From the NCBI RefSeq assembly GCF_030519475.1, contig NZ_JAUMKD010000001.1, positions 1,612,001-1,676,000 on the forward strand: a stretch of 64,000 nt of DNA. Reading direction: 5' to 3'. The DNA is from Micromonospora sp. C28SCA-DRY-2 (GTDB taxonomy: Bacteria > Actinomycetota > Actinomycetes > Mycobacteriales > Micromonosporaceae). The notes under the pieces are model-generated. The model was given only the letters and a program-made list of their open reading frames with translations, was not told the origin of the DNA and did no database searches. Positions 39,424 through 46,577 of this stretch are shown here, piece after piece (position 1 is the stretch's first letter; every line of letters begins with the position of its first letter). A program made the translations under genes and the position numbers.

Positions 39424-41672
39424 CAGGTCCGATGCTCCATCGTCACCAGCTCCGTTTCGGATAACTCGGGCTGCACCGAGGTGTCCGGCCCCTGCGCCGG
39501 GCGCGGGTGGACGATGCCGCCGGGGGTGCCGAGCAGCTCCTCGATGCGGCGGGCCACCCGCTCGGCGATCTCCTCGACCGGGCGGGACGCGTCCAGCACC
39601 AGGTAGCGCTTCGGGTCGGCGGCGGCGAGGTCGAGGAAGGCGTACCGGACCCGCTCGTGGAAGGCGACCGACTCGGCCTCCACGTGGTCGGCCTCCTCGT
39701 TGCGCGCCGCCACCCGGGACAGGCCGGTGCGCGGGTCGACGTCGAGCAGCACCACCAGGTCGGGCTTGAGCCCGCCGGTGGCCCAGGAGGAGAGCCAGGA
39801 GACCTCGTCGACCGGCAGCGTCCGCCCCGCTCCCTGGTACGCCAGGGACGAGTCGACGTACCGGTCGCTGATCACCACCGCGCCCCGGGTCAGCGCCGGC
39901 CGGACCACGGTGGCCACGTGGTGCGCCCGGTCGGCGGCGTAGAGCAGCGCCTCGGCGCGCGGCGACGGCACGTCCGAGCCGGGCGCGCCGAGCAGCAGCG
40001 AGCGGATCCGCTCGCCGACCGTGGTGGCGCCGGGCTCCCGGGTGACCACCACGTCGCGTCCCTGCCCGCGCAGCCGCTCGGCGAGCGTGGCGAGCTGGGT
40101 GGACTTGCCGGCGCCCTCGCCGCCCTCGAAGACCACGAAGAGCCCGGCGGAGACGAACGGCTCGGCCGGCATCAGCGGGCGGCCGCGGATCGAGCCCCAG
40201 AGGTCGGCCAGGACCGGTACGCCCTTCTTGTCGTCCATCTGGCCGAACGCGCTGATCCCGGCGAAGATGCCGGCCGCGCCCGCGGCCAGCAGCAGCAACC
40301 GGGTGGACGAGATGGAGACGCCCAGGTCGGCGATCTCCAGCTTGCGGGAGCCGCCGACGCCGGCGAGCAGGCTGCTCAGGCCGATGGCCAGGATCAGCAC
40401 CAGCCGGGTGCCGATCTGCACCACCGCGAAGACCCGGCCGCGTACCTCGTCGGCGATCTCGCCGCCGAGCAGCGTGGTGCCGGAGAGGAAGGCCATCCCG
40501 GCGCCCGCGCCGACCAGGATCGCGCCGACCATCGCCATCGACAGGTGGATGGCGAACGCCAGCGCCATCACCGACGCGCTGGCCAGCACGATGCTCATGC
40601 CGAACCAGCGCCGCCGGGACATCTCCTTGACGATCATCGGGCCGAGCCCGATGCCGAGGGCCAGGCCGATGAAGATGGCGCCGAAGAGCAGGTAGAAGGC
40701 GGCGTCGCCGGCGCCCAGCGAGGTGGCGAAGAACTTGGCGGTACCGATCACGATGCCGCCGCCGGCGAAGGCGCCGAAGATGCCGAGCACCAGGCCGCGG
40801 ACCAGCGGGGTCTGGCCGATGTAGCGCCAGCCCTCCTTGAACTGGCGCAGCATGCTCTGCTCGGTGCGCTCCCGCTCGTCGGCCTGCCCGTGGCTGATCT
40901 CCTTGATGCCGTACGCCACCACCAGCGCGGTGGCCAGCCGGGAGAACGCGTTGAACCAGAGCGCGAGCTGGGCCGGCTCGGCCCAGTCCGGCGTCGAGCC
41001 GCCGGTGGCCGCCCGCACGATGCCGTCGAGCGCCGCCAGGATCAGCGCGGCGAGGACCGGCGTGAGGCCGTACGTGGTGATCAGCGTGAGCTGGTTGGCG
41101 GCCTCCAGCCGGGCCCGCGGGATCAGGTTGGGGACCGCGGCCTCCTTGGCCGGGATCCACAGCAGGGTGAGCGACTCGATCAGGAAGGTGGCGATCGCCG
41201 CCCAACCGACCACCACCCCGCCGGGGGCGCCGAGCAACGCGGCCAGCGGAATCGAGGCGAAGAGCAGGAACCGCAGCACGTCGCAGATGACCATCGTCCA
41301 GCGGCGGTCGAAGCGGTCCGCGAGCACGCCGGCGATCGGGCCGAGCACCAGCGCCGGCAGCAGCCGGACGGCGATGACGCCACCGAAGGCTGCGCCCTTG
41401 GCGGTGCTCCCCTCGACCTGGGCGGCGGCGAAGACCGACGTGGCGAGCAGGCCGAACCAGTCACCGAAGGAGGCCGCGCCGAGCACGATCCAGAGCCGGC
41501 GGAACGGGGTGATCCGCAGCACCGAGCGGATGCCCGCGTAGCCGGACAGGTCGTTGCCGGACTTCTCGGCGGCGGCGCCGGACTTGTTCGAGGACGGCGA
41601 CACGCCGGGCGACTCGCCGTTGAACTGGCTTTCGATGGCCGTACCTCCACGTGCCGGCCCATCGCTGGGCAT
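39423..41672 (-). CDS. tmk: MFS-like membrane domain fused to dTMP kinase
   Basis: This 749-residue fusion has an MFS-type membrane domain of about 10-12 helices (about 50-490) and a cytosolic thymidylate kinase (about 510-720). The kinase has the P-loop GGEGAGKST (from residue 517), VTREPGATTVGERIRSLLL and the DRY motif in VISDRYVDSSLAYQG. It phosphorylates dTMP to dTDP. The fusion of tmk to an MFS-like domain is a known actinobacterial arrangement, but the membrane part has no proven transport function. A TAGAGT -10 lies upstream; the start is not fixed by a clear ribosome site. Confidence 0.9.
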   Translation of the reverse strand: MPSDGPARGGTAIESQFNGESPGVSPSSNKSGAAAEKSGNDLSGYAGIRSVLRITPFRRLWIVLGAASFGDWFGLLATSVFAAAQVEGSTAKGAAFGGVIAVRLLPALVLGPIAGVLADRFDRRWTMVICDVLRFLLFASIPLAALLGAPGGVVVGWAAIATFLIESLTLLWIPAKEAAVPNLIPRARLEAANQLTLITTYGLTPVLAALILAALDGIVRAATGGSTPDWAEPAQLALWFNAFSRLATALVVAYGIKEISHGQADERERTEQSMLRQFKEGWRYIGQTPLVRGLVLGIFGAFAGGGIVIGTAKFFATSLGAGDAAFYLLFGAIFIGLALGIGLGPMIVKEMSRRRWFGMSIVLASASVMALAFAIHLSMAMVGAILVGAGAGMAFLSGTTLLGGEIADEVRGRVFAVVQIGTRLVLILAIGLSSLLAGVGGSRKLEIADLGVSISSTRLLLLAAGAAGIFAGISAFGQMDDKKGVPVLADLWGSIRGRPLMPAEPFVSAGLFVVFEGGEGAGKSTQLATLAERLRGQGRDVVVTREPGATTVGERIRSLLLGAPGSDVPSPRAEALLYAADRAHHVATVVRPALTRGAVVISDRYVDSSLAYQGAGRTLPVDEVSWLSSWATGGLKPDLVVLLDVDPRTGLSRVAARNEEADHVEAESVAFHERVRYAFLDLAAADPKRYLVLDASRPVEEIAERVARRIEELLGTPGGIVHPRPAQGPDTSVQPELSETELVTMEHRT

Positions 41673-41694
41673 CCCCGGTGCAACACTCTAGACC

Positions 41695-41715
41695 CGGTGG
41701 GACCCCGTCCCACCG
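41695..41715. promoter_or_regulatory. palindrome between tmk and the PLP-enzyme gene
   Basis: CGGTGGGAC-CCC-GTCCCACCG has perfect 9-bp arms and lies directly upstream of the TAGAGT -10 of tmk. It could be an operator for either divergent gene. Confidence 0.4.
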
Positions 41716-41807
41716 ATGACATTCTCCTGCTCGCCGAGCCTAGGCCGCCGGCACCACGGCGCACACCCGGCGTACGCGAGGGTGTTTCGCATTGACCGCC
41801 GGACAGT

Positions 41808-41813
41808 TAGCGT
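41808..41813 (+). promoter_or_regulatory. -10 element of a leaderless promoter (PLP enzyme)
   Basis: TAGCGT ends six bases before GTG 41820 and no ribosome site intervenes. Confidence 0.45.
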
Positions 41814-41819
41814 GCACAC

Positions 41820-43025
41820 GTGGCCACCGAAAGCGACAAACTGCGCGAGCGCCTCGATCGGGCGACCGCCCACCTCGACCCCCCGTACGCGGTCGTCGAC
41901 CTGACCGCCTTCGACGCGAACGCGACGGCGCTCGCCGACCGCGCGGCCGGCAAGCCGCTCCGGGTCGCCAGCAAGTCGGTCCGCAGCCGTGACCTGCTCA
42001 GCCGGGCGCTCGGCCGGCCGGGCTGGCGGGGCGTGATGGCGTTCACCCTGCCCGAGGCGATCTGGCTGGTCCGCCAGGGGGTGAGCGACGACGTGCTGGT
42101 CGCGTACCCGACCGCCGACCGGGGCGCGCTCGCCGAGCTGGCCGGTGACCCGGCCCTCGCCGCCGCGATCACCCTGATGGTGGACGGCACCGAGCAGCTC
42201 GACCTGGTCGACGCCGTGCGGGCCCCGGCCGGCCGCCCCGAGCTGCGGGTCTGTCTCGACCTGGACGCCTCGTGGCGGCCGGTGCGCGGGGTGCACGTCG
42301 GGGTCCGCCGCTCGCCGGTGCACAGCGCCCGGGCGGCCGGCGCGCTCGCCGCCACCGTCGCCGGCCGCGCCGGCTTCCGGCTGGTCGGCCTGATGGCGTA
42401 CGAGGCGCAGATCGCCGGCCTGGGCGACGCGCCGCCCGGGCAGGCGCTGCTCGGCGCCGCGATCCGGCTGACCCAGCGCGGCTCGTACCGTGAGCTGCTG
42501 GCCCGCCGGGGGGCGGCGGTGGCCGCGGTCCGCGAACACGCCGAGCTGGAGTTCGTCAACGGCGGCGGCACCGGCAGCGTGGCGGCGACCAGCGCCGATC
42601 CCGCGGTCACCGAGGTCACCGCGGGATCCGGCCTGTACGGGCCGACGCTGTTCGACGCGTACCGGGCGTGGCAGCCCACCCCGGCGGCGTTCTTCGCCTG
42701 CGCGGTGGTCCGCCGGCCGGCGCCGGGGCTGGCCACCGTGCTCGGCGGCGGCTGGATCGCCTCCGGCCCGGCCGCGCCCAGCCGCCTGCCCCGGCCGTGG
42801 CTGCCGGCCGGGCTGAAGCTGATCGGCACCGAGGGCACCGGCGAGGTGCAGACCCCGCTGGCCGGCACCGCGGCCGCCACCCTGCGGGTGGGCGACCGGG
42901 TGTGGTTCCGGCACGCCAAGGCGGGCGAGCTCTGCGAGCACGTCAACGAGCTGCACCTGGTGGAGGGGGACGAGGTCGTGGCGACCGTGCCCACCTACCG
43001 GGGCGAGGGCCACGCCTTCCTCTGA
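41820..43025 (+). CDS. alanine-racemase-fold PLP enzyme (amino acid deaminase/aldolase type)
   Basis: This 401-residue fold-type III PLP enzyme has an alanine-racemase-like N-terminal barrel with the Schiff-base lysine in LRVASKSVRS (Lys52) and a C-terminal domain with the metal-type HxnC pattern near GELCEHVNELHLVEG. It resembles the D-threonine aldolase / D-amino-acid deaminase group. The reaction is likely cleavage or deamination of a D-amino acid; the substrate is not known. In related genomes it neighbours the sugar-lactone oxidase that also follows here after the TetR gene. The mRNA is probably leaderless. Confidence 0.85.
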   Translation: MATESDKLRERLDRATAHLDPPYAVVDLTAFDANATALADRAAGKPLRVASKSVRSRDLLSRALGRPGWRGVMAFTLPEAIWLVRQGVSDDVLVAYPTADRGALAELAGDPALAAAITLMVDGTEQLDLVDAVRAPAGRPELRVCLDLDASWRPVRGVHVGVRRSPVHSARAAGALAATVAGRAGFRLVGLMAYEAQIAGLGDAPPGQALLGAAIRLTQRGSYRELLARRGAAVAAVREHAELEFVNGGGTGSVAATSADPAVTEVTAGSGLYGPTLFDAYRAWQPTPAAFFACAVVRRPAPGLATVLGGGWIASGPAAPSRLPRPWLPAGLKLIGTEGTGEVQTPLAGTAAATLRVGDRVWFRHAKAGELCEHVNELHLVEGDEVVATVPTYRGEGHAFL

Positions 43026-43071
43026 GCCACCGGCCCCGCACGCCGCGGGGCCGGCTCGCGCCGACTCCCCG

Positions 43072-43270
43072 CGCACCCGGGTCGTTCCGCACCGTCACCC
43101 GGTCGCACCCCGGGCGTTCCGCTGTCGCACCTCGCCCGGCGCACCCCGGGCCGATCGTCCTGTCGCACCGTGCCCCGGTCGCACCCCGGGCCGATCGTCC
43201 TGTCGCACCGTGCCCCGGTCGCACCCCGGGCCGATCGTCCTGTCGCACCCTCGCCCGGTCGCACCCGGGT
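43072..43270. repeat. 40-bp tandem repeat array, three good and two decayed units
   Basis: Units at 43141-43180, 43181-43220 and 43221-43260 are 40 bp (GCACCCCGGGCCGATCGTCC ...); the first two are identical and the third differs near its end. Shorter, degenerate units precede them from about 43072. The array fills the space between two convergent genes. Confidence 0.9.
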
Positions 43271-43305
43271 GGTCCGCCGCGCCGCACCGACGCCGGCGGC
43301 GTGGA

Positions 43306-43959
43306 TCAGCTGGACCGCGCGGCGTCCACCGGGCTCTCGACCTGCTGGTGCAGGTACTCCCGGATGAGCGCCTTCGCCTCGGCCAGCACCCGCTCGTCGC
43401 CGTCCGGCTTGCGGCGGAACGCCAGCTTGATCAGCGCGTCGGCCACCTCCACCGCGATCTCCAGGTGGAAGCGCAGCTCGGGCACGTTGGTGAGCCCGAA
43501 CCGTTCGGTGAGTACGCGGGCCAACTGGTCCGCGATCACCCCGTTGTTGTCCCGCTGCTCATCGAGCAGGTGCAGGTCGACCACGTCGCCGAAGTGCAGG
43601 GTACGGAACCCGGGAACGGTGCGGTGCATCGTGATGTACTCGTCGATGCCCGCGTCGACGCCGTCCCACCAGTGGGTCAGGTCGTCGGAGGCGAACCGCT
43701 CGTCGAGCCGCTGGAGGTAGGACTCCATCGTGCGCAGGGTCAGCGCCTGCACGATCGCCCGCTTGTCCGGAAAGAACTGGTAGACCGACCCGATCGCCAC
43801 CTCGGCACGCTCGGCGAGCAAGGTCGTGGTCAGCCCCTCGTACCCCACCTCGTCGACGAGCTCGGCGCAGGCGTCCAGCATCCGCTGGACCCGCGCGACA
43901 CTTCGACCCTGCACCGGTACGCGGCGCAGCGGCCCGGTCGTGGCGGCTGGTGTGGACAC
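43306..43959 (-). CDS. TetR-family regulator
   Basis: This 217-residue TetR regulator has the N-terminal helix-turn-helix VQRMLDACAELVDEVGYEGLTTTLLAERAEVAIGSVYQFFPDKRAIVQALTLRTMESY (about 22-80) and an all-helical ligand domain. The ligand is unknown. GTG 43959 is chosen because GAAGGGGGG lies eight bases upstream; the frame continues 13 codons further. It is divergent from the lactone oxidase gene, whose promoter carries a 7-bp-arm palindrome, so it probably represses that gene. Confidence 0.9.
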   Translation of the reverse strand: MSTPAATTGPLRRVPVQGRSVARVQRMLDACAELVDEVGYEGLTTTLLAERAEVAIGSVYQFFPDKRAIVQALTLRTMESYLQRLDERFASDDLTHWWDGVDAGIDEYITMHRTVPGFRTLHFGDVVDLHLLDEQRDNNGVIADQLARVLTERFGLTNVPELRFHLEIAVEVADALIKLAFRRKPDGDERVLAEAKALIREYLHQQVESPVDAARSS

Positions 43960-44063
43960 TCGGCGCCACCCCCCTTCGACGGATGAACATATCTGCACGT
44001 CACATCTTCGTGACTACCGGTACAACGAGCGGACCTCGGTTGCGGTATTTACCAGGTACAACG

Positions 44064-44091
44064 TTCCTGATATGAAGTCAGTTCATATTCA
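44064..44091 (+). promoter_or_regulatory. promoter with TetR-type operator in the spacer
   Basis: TTCCTG (44064-44069) and TATTCA (44086-44091) have a 16-bp spacer. ATATGAA-GTCAG-TTCATAT (44070-44088) is a perfect 7-bp-arm palindrome filling that spacer. The divergent TetR gene makes it the natural ligand-dependent repressor. Confidence 0.6.
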
Positions 44092-44106
44092 TGTCGAGGA
44101 GCGCGA

Positions 44107-45420
44107 ATGGCCGCCACCGCACCGCTCACCACCGCCTGGACCAACTGGGCCGGCAACCAGCGCAGCACCGCCACCACCATCCTGCGCCCCACCTCGGTGG
44201 CGGACGTCGCCGAGGCCGTCCGGACCGCCGCGGCGAGCGGCCAGCGGATCCGGGCGGTCGGCAGCGGCCACTCCTTCACCGCCGTCGCGGTCACCGACGG
44301 TCACCGGATGGAGTTGGACGCGCTCGACACCGGCGTCCGGGTGGACGCCGAGCGTCGGCTGGTCACCGTACCGGCCGGGATGACGCTGCGCACGCTCAAC
44401 GGGCTGCTCGCCGCGCACGGGCTGGCGCTGCCCAACCTCGGCGACATCGACGCGCAGACGATCGCCGGCGCGATCTCCACCGGCACCCACGGCACCGGGT
44501 CCGGCTACGGCTGCCTCTCCACCTTCGTCGAGGCGCTCACCCTGGTCACCGGCACCGGCGAGGTGCTGCGCTGCTCGGCCGACGAGCACCCGGACGTGTT
44601 CGCCGCCGCCCGGGTCTCGCTCGGCGCGCTCGGCGTGCTGGTCGAGGTCACCCTGCGCTGCGTGGACGCCTTCGTGCTGCACGCGCACGAACGGCCGGCC
44701 CCGCTGGACGCGGTGCTCGGCGAGCTGCCCGAGCTGATCGAGGCGCACGACCACGTGGAGTTCTACTGGTTCCCGTACACCGCGCGGGTGCAGCTCAAGA
44801 CGAACGACCGGGTGCCCGCCGACGACCGCCCGCTGTCCCGGCTGCGCGGCTGGCTGGACGACGACTTCCTGGCCAACACCGTCTTCGCCGGGGCCTGCCG
44901 GCTGGGCCGCGCCGTGCCGGCGCTCGCCCCGGGAATCAGCGCGGTCTCCGCCCGGGCGCTCACCGAGCGCCGCTACACCGGCCGCTCCGACCGGGTCTTC
45001 TGCACCCCGCGCCGGGTCCGCTTCGTCGAGATGGAGTACGCGGTGCCGCGCGCCGCGCTGCCCGAGGCGCTGGACGGACTGCGCCGGATCGTGGACGGGC
45101 TGCCGTTCAAGGTGCTCTTCCCGGTCGAGATCCGGTTCACCGCCGCCGACGACATCTGGCTGTCGCACGGCTACGGCCGCGACTCGGCGTACCTGGCCGT
45201 GCACCAGTACGTGGGCATGCCCTACGAGCCGTACTTCCGCGCGTTCGAGCAGGTCGCCGCCGGCCTGGGCGGACGCCCGCACTGGGGCAAGCTGCACTAC
45301 CGGGACGCGGGGTCACTCGCGCCCGCCTACCCCCGCTGGGCCGACTTCCAGTCCCTCCGCACCCGCCTGGACCCCGACCGCCTCTTCACCAACCCCCACC
45401 TCACCCACATCCTCGGCTGA
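44107..45420 (+). CDS. D-arabinono-1,4-lactone oxidase family FAD enzyme
   Basis: This 437-residue oxidase of the aldonolactone/VAO type has the FAD-binding domain (about 20-190) with RAVGSGHSF, where the His is the usual covalent FAD anchor, and GAISTGTHGTG. The C-terminal ALO domain ends with RPHWGKLHY, the HWGK flavin-domain motif. It oxidises a sugar lactone or alditol with O2, making H2O2; the exact substrate is not known. The ribosome site GAGGAGCGCGA precedes the ATG. The promoter carries a TetR-type operator. Confidence 0.9.
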   Translation: MAATAPLTTAWTNWAGNQRSTATTILRPTSVADVAEAVRTAAASGQRIRAVGSGHSFTAVAVTDGHRMELDALDTGVRVDAERRLVTVPAGMTLRTLNGLLAAHGLALPNLGDIDAQTIAGAISTGTHGTGSGYGCLSTFVEALTLVTGTGEVLRCSADEHPDVFAAARVSLGALGVLVEVTLRCVDAFVLHAHERPAPLDAVLGELPELIEAHDHVEFYWFPYTARVQLKTNDRVPADDRPLSRLRGWLDDDFLANTVFAGACRLGRAVPALAPGISAVSARALTERRYTGRSDRVFCTPRRVRFVEMEYAVPRAALPEALDGLRRIVDGLPFKVLFPVEIRFTAADDIWLSHGYGRDSAYLAVHQYVGMPYEPYFRAFEQVAAGLGGRPHWGKLHYRDAGSLAPAYPRWADFQSLRTRLDPDRLFTNPHLTHILG

Positions 45421-45428
45421 GCCCACCC

Positions 45429-45480
45429 GAGATCTTGGCGGGGAATGGCCCCTTGAGGGGCCGCTTCCTTCCAAGATCTC
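45429..45480. repeat. interspersed palindrome, family B, copy 1
   Basis: GAGATCTTGG (45429-45438) pairs with CCAAGATCTC (45471-45480), with an inner GGCCCC-TTGA-GGGGCC hairpin (45447-45462). It lies between two convergent stop codons and probably ends both transcripts. A related copy lies at 46515-46564. Confidence 0.8.
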
Positions 45481-45494
45481 TGGTCAGCGGACCG

Positions 45495-46442
45495 TCAACC
45501 GGGCCAACCTGCGGCGCGTAGGGCGGAGCGGAGCTGATCGATGACGTCGTGTGGGCGGGCGCGGACGGCCCAGGCGGGGAACCGGAGCATTCGGTCACCC
45601 TCGGTCCAGACAGCGTTCTGCCGACGCATGTCCGCCCACGCGTGGGCCGGGTCCAGATGCTGGCCGCCGTCGATCTCGACGTGCACCCGCCACTCCTCGA
45701 AGTAGGCGTCGAGGTAACGGCGTCGGCCAGCGGAGTCCCGTCGGACCTGCTGGCGCGTCGGCTCGGGCAGCCCGGCGCGGCGGACGAGACGCAGGAAATC
45801 GAGTTCGCTCAGCGAATGGGCACCACCGGCTGCGTCGGTGGCGGTGTCGAGAATCAGCCGTCGGCGCCGGATGCGGGGCAGCCGCTCGACCACCAGATGC
45901 AGCTCGTCACCGCCGACGAGGCGCTGCTGGAACGCGGCGGCGACGATCGACCGGGCCTCGTCGTCGGTGGCCGCCCACTGGGCGGCGTCCGCGATCGAAC
46001 GGGCCGGCATCGTCCGGCGCGGCTGCCCGGCGGCGTGCACGTCCTCCGACGGCAGGCGGGTCGTGCGGTGTGCCACGACACCCGGCGGTAGCGGGCCCCT
46101 CCGGCACGTCGCCGGCAGCAACACGTGAACGATCCGGTGCGGGAAGCCGCGCAGCCCGCCGGCCTGGGCAGCGGTCAGTCCACCCAGCACGGCCGACGGC
46201 CCGGCGGCGAGCACCGCCGCCCACCGGAACTGGTCGGCGTTCACGGGGCCGTTGTGCGTGACGAACACCGCCCGGTGGACCTGACGCCAGCGGCCGGTCG
46301 CCACCCGGTGCCGGATCGCCTTGCGGGACAGGTGCCGCAGCGCCTGGCTGAGGCTGATCACGTCGTCCTGCCGGAAGAGCAGCCAGGTCAACTCGTCGGC
46401 GTCATCGGCCGGCAGACGCCGATTCAACGCCCCCAGCGTCAC
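45495..46442 (-). CDS. AbiEi-antitoxin-like / DUF559-type protein
   Basis: This protein of about 315 residues has an N-terminal winged-helix-like part (VISLSQALRHLSRKAIRHRVATGRWRQVHRAVFVTHNGPV) like AbiEi antitoxins, and a C-terminal DUF559-type nuclease-fold region (ELDFLRLVRRAGLPEPTRQQVR, RYLDAYFEEWRVHVEIDGGQHL). The VEIDGGQH signature suggests a Vsr/restriction-like metal site. Such proteins are numerous in actinobacteria without a partner toxin, and none is adjacent here. The start is uncertain: GTG 46442, 46460 or 46487. It is bracketed by two palindromes of family B. Confidence 0.72.
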   Translation of the reverse strand: MTLGALNRRLPADDADELTWLLFRQDDVISLSQALRHLSRKAIRHRVATGRWRQVHRAVFVTHNGPVNADQFRWAAVLAAGPSAVLGGLTAAQAGGLRGFPHRIVHVLLPATCRRGPLPPGVVAHRTTRLPSEDVHAAGQPRRTMPARSIADAAQWAATDDEARSIVAAAFQQRLVGGDELHLVVERLPRIRRRRLILDTATDAAGGAHSLSELDFLRLVRRAGLPEPTRQQVRRDSAGRRRYLDAYFEEWRVHVEIDGGQHLDPAHAWADMRRQNAVWTEGDRMLRFPAWAVRARPHDVIDQLRSALRAAGWPG

Positions 46443-46514
46443 TCTTCGCCGTGCCCCCACCCCACCGAGTCTCCGCGAAGCGACCACTCCCCGTCCGCCC
46501 CTGTGGACAACGTC

Positions 46515-46564
46515 GAGATCTTGGAAGGCTCTGGCCCCTCCAAGGGCCGTTTCCTTCCAAGATC
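46515..46564. repeat. interspersed palindrome, family B, copy 2
   Basis: GAGATCTTGGAAGG (46515-46528) pairs with CCTTCCAAGATC (46553-46564), with an inner GGCCC-CTCCAA-GGGCC-type loop. It lies 14 bp beyond the topA stop and would terminate that transcript. Confidence 0.8.
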
Positions 46565-46577
46565 CCTGAGGGAGGCG

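Noticed and set aside
42597..42628. 11-bp-arm inverted repeat inside the PLP-enzyme gene
   Set aside because: It lies wholly in conserved coding sequence (PAVTEVTAG) and is explained by codon bias.
43141..43260. Possible CRISPR array
   Set aside because: Units are contiguous with no unique spacers, and no cas genes are present.
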